A stretch of DNA of 64,000 nucleotides. It comes from Desulfatitalea sp. BRH_c12 (lineage in GTDB: Bacteria > Desulfobacterota > Desulfobacteria > Desulfobacterales > Desulfosarcinaceae). A program made the translations under genes and the position numbers. The DNA lies in NCBI GenBank assembly GCA_000961655.1, contig LADR01000029.1:124001-188000 (forward strand), written 5' to 3'. Of the stretch, positions 1 to 8,721 are shown piece by piece. Every line of letters begins with the position of its first letter. The first letter of the stretch is position 1. The notes beneath the pieces are model-generated. The model ran no database searches and was not told the DNA's origin. It saw nothing but the letters and a program-made list of their open reading frames with translations.

Positions 1-1076
1 TATTGGTTGTGGCTGGCCAGAATGATCGGTTTGGCAGCCATAAGATAATCTATGAGCTTATTTGGAAACCCATAAGCCACATCTTTTTCGACAAGAAGAA
101 GCGCGTCGGCCTGTTTATATATCGCTTGCAATTTGGATTTCGGAACGAGCTTTCTGAAAAAAATATTCCGACCCAACAGATCTCCCGCCGCTGCTTTGAT
201 TCTTTCCTTGTCCGGCCCTTCCCCTACGATCTCCAGCAAAATTTTACGTTGGGTATGCGCCTGGACTTCACGAAACGCTTTTACGGCTTCGGCGATGGGG
301 TATAATGGACCCAGGGCACCGGAGTAGATCATTCGGAATTGGTCCTCTCTGGCAACAGCCTGGGCAGCGTCCGCCTTTTCAAAAGGAATGCCCGACGGCA
401 GCAGGATGATTTTGGCCGGATTCACGCCGAGGTCTTCCAAGAATTTGCGTGCATCTGTATTCAGAACGATGATCAGCTCAGCTTTACGATACAACACCCT
501 TGAGATAAGTTTCAGCAGTATCGCCAAGGGCGAGTGCCGGCGAAGGGTGCCGGCGCGAATAAGACCTTCAGGCCAGATATCGCCAATATCCAACCAGAAA
601 GCAGCCTTGTTTATCCGGGCAACGCAATAGGCGGCGATAGCGGCGAAACTGTGCGCGACAGAGCCTATCACGATATCCGGCCGGATGCCCTGCGCACGGT
701 ACTTCCAGGCAGCACGCCAACCGTTGGCCGCGTAGTGCAACATACCGATCAATCGACGGAGGCCGTTTTGGCGGTAAGCGACCCCTTTCAACCACACGTA
801 GGGTATACCGTCACAGCTCTCTTCGCTGAAGAAGCCTGGAAAATGCCGAACGCTTCTTTTGAGAAAATGATGGTAGGCGCTGGCGAAAATAAAAGGACGA
901 TCGCCATCGTTCCGCATGGCCTTGGCCAGATAGTGATGACGTGTGCTTCCGGGCAGTGTCGGCGGCGATGCATAGTGCCGGAAAATGAAGATGCGCTTGC
1001 ATTTGGCGGCGGGTTGCTGGCGATCCTGTAAAACGCCTCCGGAAATGCGGCGCCTACCCGGCCGTTTGTCGCGCAA
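1..1076 (-). CDS. Glycosyltransferase family 4 (WbuB-like), 3' end beyond window
   Basis: This protein should transfer a sugar from a nucleotide donor to the lipid-linked glycan on the cytoplasmic face. The minus frame reads through to the left edge. It contains 'FRHYASPPTLPGSTRHHYLA' near the N terminus, the WbuB-like 'WLDIGDIWPE' about 150 residues in, and a GT-B C-terminal half with 'MIYSGALGPLY' and 'LLEIVGEGPDKERIKAA'. The end of the GT4 domain is cut off by the window. No ATG stands at the natural N terminus: a TTG at 1074-1076, overlapping the flippase stop by about 23 bases, is the best candidate. A GGAGG at about 1036-1041 has no standard start codon at the right distance, so the start is uncertain. 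It is the last gene visible of the glycan operon. Confidence 0.8.
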   Translation of the reverse strand, partial: MRDKRPGRRRISGGVLQDRQQPAAKCKRIFIFRHYASPPTLPGSTRHHYLAKAMRNDGDRPFIFASAYHHFLKRSVRHFPGFFSEESCDGIPYVWLKGVAYRQNGLRRLIGMLHYAANGWRAAWKYRAQGIRPDIVIGSVAHSFAAIAAYCVARINKAAFWLDIGDIWPEGLIRAGTLRRHSPLAILLKLISRVLYRKAELIIVLNTDARKFLEDLGVNPAKIILLPSGIPFEKADAAQAVAREDQFRMIYSGALGPLYPIAEAVKAFREVQAHTQRKILLEIVGEGPDKERIKAAAGDLLGRNIFFRKLVPKSKLQAIYKQADALLLVEKDVAYGFPNKLIDYLMAAKPIILASHNQ

Positions 1077-2595
1077 TACCGTAAAAAACACCCAACATGC
1101 TCGTACGAACATTTTTCAGAATCTCTCTTTCTTTTTCGCGGATGACAAAGTGGTAATATATCAGGAGGCTCAGCGCTGACACGGCGCCCAAGAAAAGCGC
1201 CATTTCGGCAATGACTGGCAGCCCGGTTTTAGCCAATAGATGTTTCAACGCCAGGCAGGCCGGAATAAGGATGAGAAACCAGAGGCTTTGCGGGGATATA
1301 GGCGTAAGATGATAGTACTTATAAAGGATGATGTTCCGCAGGGTGGTCATTGTCGCTTTGGATACCAAAAACGCGACGGCCGCACCGCTGATGCCGAAGG
1401 CGGGAATGGTCAGGTAGCACAGCAGCGCGTTGCCGACACCGCCTACGACGGTAACGGCTGTCTCATACCTGTACTGGGTCGACATAATCAAAAAGGGATA
1501 GTTGGAACCGGTCACGGTATAATAAAAAAAAGCGGCCCCGATCAAGACGACGATATCTTTGCCCTCCACAAAATCGGGTCCATAAAGAAAGAGCAAATCA
1601 CCGGCATAGTAAAACATCAAGGCGAACAGGGGAGCGTTGAACATGGTGACGGCATTGAAGGACGCCTTGAAAAGGACACGCAGGTTCTGCTGGTCTTTGG
1701 CCTGATGAAGCCGCGCCACCATGGGCATCACAACCACATTGACCGCCCCCAGCCCAAGAACCAGCAGGCTCCCGATATTTATCGCCACACTGAAAATGCC
1801 GATTTGCGCCGGGCTTCCGGAATACCCCAGCAATAGGCGCGAAGCATGCATCAGAAGCAATCCCATCACCGCATTTAACAAAAGCGTCCAATTGAATCTG
1901 ATGAAATCCTTGCGTTCCACAAAGGGCGGCAGCTTGGCTGTCAGAATGGCTTTCAAACCGAATGTGTCACCGCCATATCGCCGGCCCCAGGTAAAATAGA
2001 GAAGTAACGCGGCGCACTGTCCCAGGCAAAATCCCCACATCAAGGAAACGGCGGTCGCGCCAAGCCAATGGGCCACCAGAAAAAAAAAGGCGATTTTGAA
2101 TACCCGCACCAAAACTTCTCTGATTGCGTAACCCAGGTGCGATATTCGGGCGCCCTCGAAGACACCCAGCCACAGTGAGCAAAGCGAAAACAGGACCAGT
2201 TGGATCGCAGTCGGCAATAAAATCGCATTCAGCCGCGGTTCGTCGAAAACCGAGGATGCCAGTAGTGTCCGTCCCGCTACCAGAGCGGCGCCCGCCAGCA
2301 CGCTCACCCATAGCACCGAGACCATGGCCAATTTCAAATACCCTGCAGCCCGACTGTCCGGTCCTGTGCCCGCTTTCGCAATGGCGCGCACCAAAGCGCC
2401 GGGAAATCCAGAAACAGCGAATACGCTGATGATCGACATGATCGATATGCCAAGGCTGAACAGCCCGAAATGATCGCTGCCCAAATGTCTTGCAAAGATC
2501 AGGTCGGTCAAAAAGCCGACACTCAGTCCGCCGATTCTCACGGCGAAATTGTAGATGACCTGCTTGCCTGCCTGAGTGCCCGCATTTTGTGTCAT
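1054..2595 (-). CDS. wzx: Wzx-type polysaccharide flippase
   Basis: A polytopic inner-membrane protein of the oligosaccharide flippase (MATE/MOP-like) family, which would flip the finished undecaprenyl-linked repeat unit to the periplasm. About 513 residues are almost wholly hydrophobic, with roughly 12-14 membrane segments. The N terminus 'VIYNFAVRIGGLSVGFLTDL' is typical of the family. An upstream ATG at 2655 is in frame but adds an odd 20-residue leader and has its AG-rich site only 2 bases away. The ATG at 2595, preceded by GGAG at 11 bases, was preferred. The gene follows the wzy-like gene closely and overlaps the next glycosyltransferase, so the genes are co-transcribed. Confidence 0.85.
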   Translation of the reverse strand: MTQNAGTQAGKQVIYNFAVRIGGLSVGFLTDLIFARHLGSDHFGLFSLGISIMSIISVFAVSGFPGALVRAIAKAGTGPDSRAAGYLKLAMVSVLWVSVLAGAALVAGRTLLASSVFDEPRLNAILLPTAIQLVLFSLCSLWLGVFEGARISHLGYAIREVLVRVFKIAFFFLVAHWLGATAVSLMWGFCLGQCAALLLYFTWGRRYGGDTFGLKAILTAKLPPFVERKDFIRFNWTLLLNAVMGLLLMHASRLLLGYSGSPAQIGIFSVAINIGSLLVLGLGAVNVVVMPMVARLHQAKDQQNLRVLFKASFNAVTMFNAPLFALMFYYAGDLLFLYGPDFVEGKDIVVLIGAAFFYYTVTGSNYPFLIMSTQYRYETAVTVVGGVGNALLCYLTIPAFGISGAAVAFLVSKATMTTLRNIILYKYYHLTPISPQSLWFLILIPACLALKHLLAKTGLPVIAEMALFLGAVSALSLLIYYHFVIREKEREILKNVRTSMLGVFYGIARQTAG

Positions 2596-2661
2596 GGGTG
2601 TTGGAGCTCCAACCGGCTTGACCGGAATAACAAGGGTATGGTGGGTGCGGCGCATGGCCCT

Positions 2662-4047
2662 TCAGTAGGGCCGCGCCATGCGTAAAGGCGTTTCTACAGG
2701 TGTTCGACGGGCATCGGAATGAAGCGATAAGGATGTGCAGAAAGCCATGCTGAGCCATAACAGTTTGTTTAAGAACAAGGTTTCACCCATGCCCAGCAGA
2801 ATCGATGACATCAGACAGATCCAAAAAGGTGCCGCCAGGGGATTTTTTCGGGAAACACTGAAGCCTTTGGCAAGGCTGCGGCCGAGCAAAACCAGGTAAA
2901 GTACAAGGCCCACCAGCCCCAACTGGGCCCATACGGAGAGAAACATGTTGTGACTCGGCTTGTTCGCCATGCGCAAAAACCCCATACTGCCCTGCGCCTC
3001 TGCTTGTTCGTTTGAGCCACTGATACCGACTCCGAAAAGAACGTTATGCTGGATGACTTCCGTCCAGATCCGATGGGCGATGGTCAAACGCGAGCCGAAG
3101 TGGTCTTTCTGAAAACGGTTCGTCCAATTCAGATTGAAGAACTGGGTGGTCAGGATCAGCATCAACAGCCCGCACCCGGCAATGAGTCCTATAAGAGAGA
3201 ATAAGGCCCGCGTACTCGAAAATGCACCTTGCCCCTTGAGATAGACCACGGTGCAGACAAGCAGCGTGATGAAGCTGCATAGGATGGCGTTTCTGGACTT
3301 AATTAAAAACAGCGCTCCCAGGATATGCAGCACCGCGATAATACAAATCAGGCGTATCACTGCATTTTGATTTTTTTTGAACAAAAGGAACAGCACGCAT
3401 GGCATTAATTGGCACAATCCTATGCCGAGTTGATTAGGATTGGTGCGGCGATCAATCGAAATGCGATCGGCCCATTCGAAAAGAAAATTCTCATTGAAGA
3501 CAATCCCCAGGTAATAGGTACGAAGGCTCAAGTAAAGGGACAGCGTTAGTGCGATGTAGAGCAGGTATGTACATGCTTCAGGCTTTTTTTCTTCCCTTAA
3601 ATTTACAATGAGGCAATAGGTAAGCACATTGATGCCGATGGTGACAGATGCGATGACACTCGGCCGTATCATTTTTGAATAGGCGACACTCGCCAGGCAC
3701 AGTGCCAAAAATAACAACGGTAGAACGAGGGGCCGGATAGCCGTGTCCGGATTTCTGGCGTACGGATTGAAGAGAAAGCCTAACAATGCCGACACCGTGA
3801 CCACCCGCGATAACGTACCGATCTTTTCAAAACCGTAAATCATCAAGTGCTCACTGCCCGCACCTAAACAGGCCCCCATGCCGATTCCGAGCAATGGGTT
3901 CAAAAAACAGGCGCCCAGCAATAAAGCGAGCATCGGAATGGCCGCGAGGCCGTGAACATTGGCCGTCAACAAGGCCAGCAAGGTGACCCCGACGGCAACC
4001 AGGGCGCGCTGACTGGTCAGTGCAGCGCGGATGTCATGTGGATGCAT
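2662..4047 (-). CDS. O-antigen polymerase/ligase family membrane protein (Wzy/WaaL)
   Basis: An inner-membrane protein of 461 residues with about 10-12 hydrophobic segments. The central region has the Wzy_C/O-antigen-ligase pattern: a large periplasmic loop around residues 290-360 containing 'LFGVGISGSNEQAEAQGS' and 'KPSHNMFLSVWAQLG', the family signature around a conserved histidine. It would either polymerise repeat units or ligate the polymer to lipid A-core or a protein. Sequence alone does not separate these roles. The start overlaps the end of the preceding glycosyltransferase by 14 bases, showing translational coupling. Confidence 0.82.
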   Translation of the reverse strand: MHPHDIRAALTSQRALVAVGVTLLALLTANVHGLAAIPMLALLLGACFLNPLLGIGMGACLGAGSEHLMIYGFEKIGTLSRVVTVSALLGFLFNPYARNPDTAIRPLVLPLLFLALCLASVAYSKMIRPSVIASVTIGINVLTYCLIVNLREEKKPEACTYLLYIALTLSLYLSLRTYYLGIVFNENFLFEWADRISIDRRTNPNQLGIGLCQLMPCVLFLLFKKNQNAVIRLICIIAVLHILGALFLIKSRNAILCSFITLLVCTVVYLKGQGAFSSTRALFSLIGLIAGCGLLMLILTTQFFNLNWTNRFQKDHFGSRLTIAHRIWTEVIQHNVLFGVGISGSNEQAEAQGSMGFLRMANKPSHNMFLSVWAQLGLVGLVLYLVLLGRSLAKGFSVSRKNPLAAPFWICLMSSILLGMGETLFLNKLLWLSMAFCTSLSLHSDARRTPVETPLRMARPY

Positions 4048-5305
4048 GCGGCATGGCCGTTTTGTCGACGCTGCTGATCAGCGCCACATAGGCTCGGGCG
4101 GCACGTTCCCAGGTCAGCCCCACGACGGTGCCGGCGACATCTTTGCGCGATGATACCGGCTTGCGCAATGCCCCCAGAACCGCACGGATATCGTCGATCC
4201 GAATGCTCTCCAGGAAAATGGCGTTGACATCGTTCAATATTCCCGTCTCCTGGGCCAACGGCAAGGTGCGAGGTATGATGACGGGGGTCCCGCAGGCGAT
4301 GCTTTCGAGGAACACCTTTCCGAACCCTTCGCTGGAACTGGGCAAAATCATAAAATCCACCTGTTTCAGAATCGTCGCAATGTCCTTTTGTGACAAATAG
4401 CCGAGCATCTTGAGGTCGACGTCGTTTTGATGCGCTTCATGGAGCAAACGTTTCCGGTAATCCGGCTGTCCTTCCCCGATGCAGATATATTGGAACTTTT
4501 CTTTGTGATCGATTGCCGCAAGGGCTCTTATCACGAGCAGTTGACCCTTGTGTGGCTTCAGCGACGCGACGGTTGCCAGGTGCAGTCTATATGATCCTTG
4601 GACGGCGTGATCTTTTTGCTGAGTCGTTGCGGGGTTGGTAGGGTGGGTGCCATTGGCGTTGAAGATCTCGTTTCTGAATCCGTTGAGAATGACTTCGTTC
4701 CGGCACTGCCACTTTCCGTAATAATGCTGCCACTGTTTTCTATCCATCGAAGATATGTGCGTCACCGCCGCGAAGCGTTGCCGGGCACAAAATCTTTCCT
4801 GTCTGCGGACAGCGGGGGCTTGCCGAATGTTTGGATCCATGCCGGCGATACCATGCACGCGCACAATGATCCGGCGGCGGTCGATACCGGATAAATACAT
4901 GGCCAGAATGGCTCTTCCCGGCGTATGGGCGCTGACATAGTCGGGTTTCACTTTTCCAAAGGCGTAGTCGTATAGCAGGAAGCGTCCAAAAGTACTCAGC
5001 GGCGTCATCCCGAACACCCATCGAAAAAGCAATGCCAAGCCTGCATAGCGCAGCGTCCGCAGCGGATGGTTCGCCGCATGGGCACACAGCACTGACCAAG
5101 ACGTTCCGATCACTGTCGTTGCGCCGATGCAGCCGATTTTTTTTCGATAATCGGGTGCACACAGCACGGCCGCGACATTCATGTGCAAGGAATTGATCGC
5201 ATCGACAAGATCGAATATCCCGGTCGCAAGGCCGTGGGTGGCACCACCGCCCCACGCCTTGGGCAGCGCCCCCAGGGCGAGCACTGTGATGTTCCTGTCG
5301 GACAT
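4034..5305 (-). CDS. Glycosyltransferase family 4
   Basis: A retaining GT-B glycosyltransferase of 423 residues. The N-terminal domain has the glycine-rich 'GGGATHGLATGIFD' acceptor loop. The C-terminal domain has 'LATVASLKPHKGQLLVIRAL', 'ICIGEGQPDYRKRL' and the E-x7-E region 'PSSSEGFGKVFLESIACGTP', which binds the nucleotide-sugar donor. The start at 5305 follows AAAAGGAG at good spacing. The frame is open further upstream, but those codons overlap the preceding gene. It lies 10 bases after that gene in the glycan operon. The sugar transferred cannot be told. Confidence 0.87.
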   Translation of the reverse strand: MSDRNITVLALGALPKAWGGGATHGLATGIFDLVDAINSLHMNVAAVLCAPDYRKKIGCIGATTVIGTSWSVLCAHAANHPLRTLRYAGLALLFRWVFGMTPLSTFGRFLLYDYAFGKVKPDYVSAHTPGRAILAMYLSGIDRRRIIVRVHGIAGMDPNIRQAPAVRRQERFCARQRFAAVTHISSMDRKQWQHYYGKWQCRNEVILNGFRNEIFNANGTHPTNPATTQQKDHAVQGSYRLHLATVASLKPHKGQLLVIRALAAIDHKEKFQYICIGEGQPDYRKRLLHEAHQNDVDLKMLGYLSQKDIATILKQVDFMILPSSSEGFGKVFLESIACGTPVIIPRTLPLAQETGILNDVNAIFLESIRIDDIRAVLGALRKPVSSRKDVAGTVVGLTWERAARAYVALISSVDKTAMPHAST

Positions 5306-5315
5306 GGGCTCCTTT

Positions 5316-6605
5316 TCAGATTTCTTGGTTGGCATGACTGTCCACGGCATACAACCGGTCCGAGAACACCTTCCGAATGGCATTCCAATCACAATGCGGG
5401 GGGGAACTTAAAAAGTCTTCAAGACGCTCGCTTTCCCAGGCGCCCCTTTCCGGTTGCAAGGGCAACCGCAAAACATTGGGGCCTGTGATGACATCTCGCG
5501 GCAAGCTGTTGGTACCGAGCAGAATCACCTTTTTACCCCAGGACCATGCTTCCAGCAGATAGGTACTGTTTTTGCCGCAAAAAATCCCGTAATCCGATAA
5601 TACTTCCATGTTGTCGCGCCCTTTTTCCTCCGCAAGATCTCTGATCTCCCCGGCCAGCCAATTGTGGCCGTCATGCCTGGGTTTCACGACCAGACGATGC
5701 CTTTTCGAACAGCTTTGCAGGAGGTGCATGAACCCGATGACTTCTTCCTTCTTCAATATTTCGGGAGGCTGCAGCACAACCAGCACGCGGGGGTCGTTTC
5801 CGTCACGTATCTGCTGCGTTCCTTTTACGGCATGAATCGTCGGGTGCCCCATAATGCAATACCGGTCCGTTTTGGCCTGCATCTTCGCAAACAGTTCGGC
5901 AAAATATTCCCCAAAAACATACATGCTGTCATAAGCACAGAAAGCATCTTTGACGCTGAAAATTCGCAATCCATGCATCACGAGATGGTGCGCGATGCCC
6001 TGAGAATTTAAAAATTCGGTAATAAAAGGGCCGGCGTAGGAGCGCTCGTTGAAGGAATAAAGGCGCCGGGGCGCATGCGTGGCGATGATCGCCTGATAGG
6101 CACATACTTTTATGAGCACGTGCAACATGAGGTAAGGGTGCCGGCAAAGGTAGCGATGCGATACGACAAGCCGGCCGAAATAGCCGGCCACTTTTTTGTC
6201 GAATGTTCCCATCAGCCGGTAGGGGGTCACCCTTTTGAATGCTTGGACATGGTATCGGAACGCATGAAAACGGGACATCGTGTTCATCAGGGGGTGGTCG
6301 GCCGCGACGTAAACATCATCGACTTGGGTGCGCTTTCCAGGCCGGCATAGGTAGGAAATCATGACAATGGCCCCGAGAGCCAGCGGGAACAGAAGCATGG
6401 CGGCCAGGTTCTTGAAAAAGATCCTCCGCCGTTCAAACAGTAGCACCTGGGCCTGATATTTTTTGTATCCTTGATGCCAATGCCGGGATTTCAAAGCATC
6501 GATAATCGCGGCACTGGGTACGCTATTGGATTCATAATGCCCGTCCACTTGGACTCCGAAAAAACGATTTACTGCGAACAGGCTGGTCTGTATAAAATTG
6601 CGCAT
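5316..6605 (-). CDS. Uncharacterised protein, possible GT-B glycosyltransferase
   Basis: Not recognised as a named family. The 429-residue protein has one strong hydrophobic segment at about residues 68-88, so it may be anchored to the inner membrane. Its C-terminal half reads like a GT-B nucleotide-binding domain: 'VLVVLQPPEILKKEEVIGFM', 'RLVVKPRHDGHNW', then 'GKNSTYLLEAWSWGKKVILL', similar in arrangement to CDP-glycerol transferases and capsule glycosyltransferases. The middle has 'HHLVMHGLRIFSVKDAF' and 'YVFGEYFAELF', a pattern seen in surface-carbohydrate transferases. Its place between the nonulosonic-acid genes and wzy makes it a candidate legionaminyl- or sulfoquinovosyl-transferase, which is inference. 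A repeat end lies just upstream. Confidence 0.6.
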   Translation of the reverse strand: MRNFIQTSLFAVNRFFGVQVDGHYESNSVPSAAIIDALKSRHWHQGYKKYQAQVLLFERRRIFFKNLAAMLLFPLALGAIVMISYLCRPGKRTQVDDVYVAADHPLMNTMSRFHAFRYHVQAFKRVTPYRLMGTFDKKVAGYFGRLVVSHRYLCRHPYLMLHVLIKVCAYQAIIATHAPRRLYSFNERSYAGPFITEFLNSQGIAHHLVMHGLRIFSVKDAFCAYDSMYVFGEYFAELFAKMQAKTDRYCIMGHPTIHAVKGTQQIRDGNDPRVLVVLQPPEILKKEEVIGFMHLLQSCSKRHRLVVKPRHDGHNWLAGEIRDLAEEKGRDNMEVLSDYGIFCGKNSTYLLEAWSWGKKVILLGTNSLPRDVITGPNVLRLPLQPERGAWESERLEDFLSSPPHCDWNAIRKVFSDRLYAVDSHANQEI

Positions 6606-6620
6606 AGGTGATTTGTCATC

Positions 6621-6704
6621 TTTCGGGTTTCAAACCCCGGCGATCCGGGATCCGCGTCGAATGCCATTTTATTTATTCAACTTTCGGGTTCCAAACGCCG
6701 GTGA
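6621..6704. repeat. Two solo ends of palindromic repeat family A
   Basis: Two tandem copies of the terminal motif TTTCGGGTTYCAAAC-CCGG, at 6621-6645 and 6676-6704. The second is identical over 29 bases to 9830-9858 and nearly identical to the end of the full element at 58648-58676 on the other strand. They fill the short gap between the exported protein and the glycosyltransferase-like gene. Confidence 0.8.
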
Positions 6705-6731
6705 CCCCACACCAGCTTTTGAACAGTCGCC

Positions 6732-7862
6732 TCATTTCCTGATTTTTAATTCGATCTGGCGCTCCTGGCTGGCGGCGGCCCGGTAATCAAGCGAGGACTG
6801 TAGAAGTGGGTTGTATATATTGCCGATCTCTTTGTTGAACGGGTTGTAGCCCGAGGCAGTGGCGGCGTAGATGAACATATGATCATAACTGGTAAACAGT
6901 TCTTTCAGATAGGGGAAGAAGTCGCAAAGATATTTGGCATCCGATGCCAGACAATCCGGTTTTTCCAGCAACCACGCTTTCTTGTTTTCGGGTTTATCCC
7001 ACAAGGTAATCGTGCCGCCTAATGCCAAGGCCGGGTAGTTGCCTGACAACGGTTTATAATCTTCGTTGCGTTTGGTTATCTTGGTTTTCAGATGCGCCGC
7101 ACTTTCACTACAATACCTGAGAGAGGTCTGACCGCCGCTGACGATCTTCAGCGAATAGCCGTGAGCCTTGGATCTCTTCAGCATGCCCAGGACAATATGG
7201 GTAATGCTGGTTTGATCTCCCGGTTGATCAGCGGGTTGATCAGCGCTTTTCAGGTAAAGCCATAAATTGGAAAAAGTAAACCAGATGGTCGCCTCAGGGT
7301 AGGTATTGTGGGCGATCGCAGCCAATTCGGCACCATATTGCTCCAGCTTTTGGGCGACCTCTTTTTTGGACATGTTGTGTTGGGTTGCCAGATAATTCAG
7401 ATGGTACGCATTCCTGTTGTTGTAAGGCTCAGGGTCGATGACGACCCCCGGCGACCGGGTTTGTCTGGCCAGTTTCAGTGCGTCCGTATATAACTTTTTA
7501 AACGCATCCATGGCACCGGTGGTATTGTTCAAATCCATGCCGGCAATCAACGTAAACGGTTCTACGACCCCTCTGTCGCTCACGGCGACCTCGGGCGCTT
7601 CGCCTTTGTTGCCCACGAAACGGTTTAAAAACAGCCATGGCCACACATCTTTTTTCGCGAATCTTTCGTGGCGGTCCGCATACACCGTCAATTCGGAGTC
7701 GGTCGGCTGTTTTATGTCGTACGCGTTGATCAATGGGATGGTCAAGCCATGATAGGCCGATTCATTGATGGCGCTATAGTGGATTTCAGCAAATCGATCA
7801 AAGTCGTACGTGTAAAAAGATATCAACAATAAATAGGGTAATACGGTCGCATAAAGTTTCAT
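6732..7862 (-). CDS. Exported protein of unknown function in glycan operon
   Basis: A 376-residue protein with an N-terminal signal sequence ('MKLYATVLPYLLLISFYTYD'), so probably periplasmic or outer surface. The start at 7862 was chosen because AGAGAGGG lies at proper spacing and the signal peptide begins there; the longer frame adds 23 unlikely residues. The body has alternating helix/strand character, with 'SPGVVIDPEPYNNRN' about one third in and 'TIWFTFSNLWLYLK' after it. This layout recalls a TIM-barrel glycoside hydrolase with an acidic catalytic residue after a strand, but no family is recognised. Being encoded between legF and a transferase suggests a role in processing the polymer, as a lyase or hydrolase. 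That is inference. Confidence 0.6.
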   Translation of the reverse strand: MKLYATVLPYLLLISFYTYDFDRFAEIHYSAINESAYHGLTIPLINAYDIKQPTDSELTVYADRHERFAKKDVWPWLFLNRFVGNKGEAPEVAVSDRGVVEPFTLIAGMDLNNTTGAMDAFKKLYTDALKLARQTRSPGVVIDPEPYNNRNAYHLNYLATQHNMSKKEVAQKLEQYGAELAAIAHNTYPEATIWFTFSNLWLYLKSADQPADQPGDQTSITHIVLGMLKRSKAHGYSLKIVSGGQTSLRYCSESAAHLKTKITKRNEDYKPLSGNYPALALGGTITLWDKPENKKAWLLEKPDCLASDAKYLCDFFPYLKELFTSYDHMFIYAATASGYNPFNKEIGNIYNPLLQSSLDYRAAASQERQIELKIRK

Positions 7863-8006
7863 TGGACCCTCTCTTTGGGCTGTTTTGAAGATACCCCGGG
7901 CAAATGGCACATGACCATGGGTGACCTCCAAATGGGTGCATTCTTTCGGTTGGCAGGCTGAACCCGTTCCGATAACGTAAGGAATGCAATGCGTCGGGAG
8001 GATCGG

Positions 8007-8720
8007 TCATCCGGAAGCGTTTTGCTGTTCAGGCTTTTTCAGGAGAGATGCGAGCAGGGCAAAATCCAGTTCACTATCGATATCTATGGAGCGTTCCTTC
8101 GGCATCCGATAGGCGCTTGTCTGTTCGGTAACGAACGTGCGGGTCTTCATGAGCCAGGGGGTGCGCGCTAAATAGATCGCACCATTGAGCAACACTGTTT
8201 CGGGCAATAATTGTCTGGGCCTGTCGCCCAAGTCGGCGGGCAGCAATGGCTGAAGCAGGTGATCGTTTCCCGTCACACGGTAATGCCAGTATGGGCTTTT
8301 ATCCGCTCTGACAACACTGACACACGCCGGCGCTGTGGTTTGGGCGAAAAATGCCAAACACCCGTCGATATCTTCCGTGGTCCTCAAAGGGGAAGTGGGC
8401 TGAAGCAGCATGACCAGGTCATATTTACGGGGCATATTTTCGATGGCGTGCAACACCGGCAGTATGCCGGGGGTGTCATCCGCGGCCAGTTCGGACGGCC
8501 GCACAAAAGGCACTTCGCATCCAAGCTTTTCCGCCACACGGATGATTTCCGCGTCCTCCGAACTGAGGATGAGGCGATCGATATACGCCGATTTTCGTGC
8601 GGCCTCAATGGTCCAAGCGATCAGCGGTTTTCCATTCACCGCCCGGATGTTTTTTCTTGGAACCTGTTTGGACTGCCCCCGGGCGGGGATGATTGCCAGG
8701 ATAGTTTGGGAATCGATCAT
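8007..8720 (-). CDS. legF: CMP-nonulosonate cytidylyltransferase (LegF/NeuA family)
   Basis: Activates a nonulosonic acid, here probably N,N'-diacetyllegionaminic acid, to its CMP form using CTP. The 237 residues show the family N terminus 'AIIPARGQSKQVPRKNI', the substrate loop 'KPLIAWTIEAARKS', and the metal/CTP region 'LVMLLQPTSPLRTTEDID'. Length matches NeuA/LegF/PseF. It abuts the PtmE-like gene upstream, whose stop is directly before this ATG. Specificity for legionaminic rather than sialic or pseudaminic acid is drawn from the neighbouring legB-legC-legG-legI set. Confidence 0.88.
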   Translation of the reverse strand: MIDSQTILAIIPARGQSKQVPRKNIRAVNGKPLIAWTIEAARKSAYIDRLILSSEDAEIIRVAEKLGCEVPFVRPSELAADDTPGILPVLHAIENMPRKYDLVMLLQPTSPLRTTEDIDGCLAFFAQTTAPACVSVVRADKSPYWHYRVTGNDHLLQPLLPADLGDRPRQLLPETVLLNGAIYLARTPWLMKTRTFVTEQTSAYRMPKERSIDIDSELDFALLASLLKKPEQQNASG

Positions 8721-8721
8721 A

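Noticed and set aside
534-1031. A 165-codon plus frame at the left edge
   Set aside because: The minus frame here reads as a glycosyltransferase continuous with the operon, even though it has no ATG start.
5316-6605. Naming the unclassified glycan-operon protein as a sialyltransferase
   Set aside because: Only a general GT-B-like layout is visible; no sialyltransferase motif could be identified.
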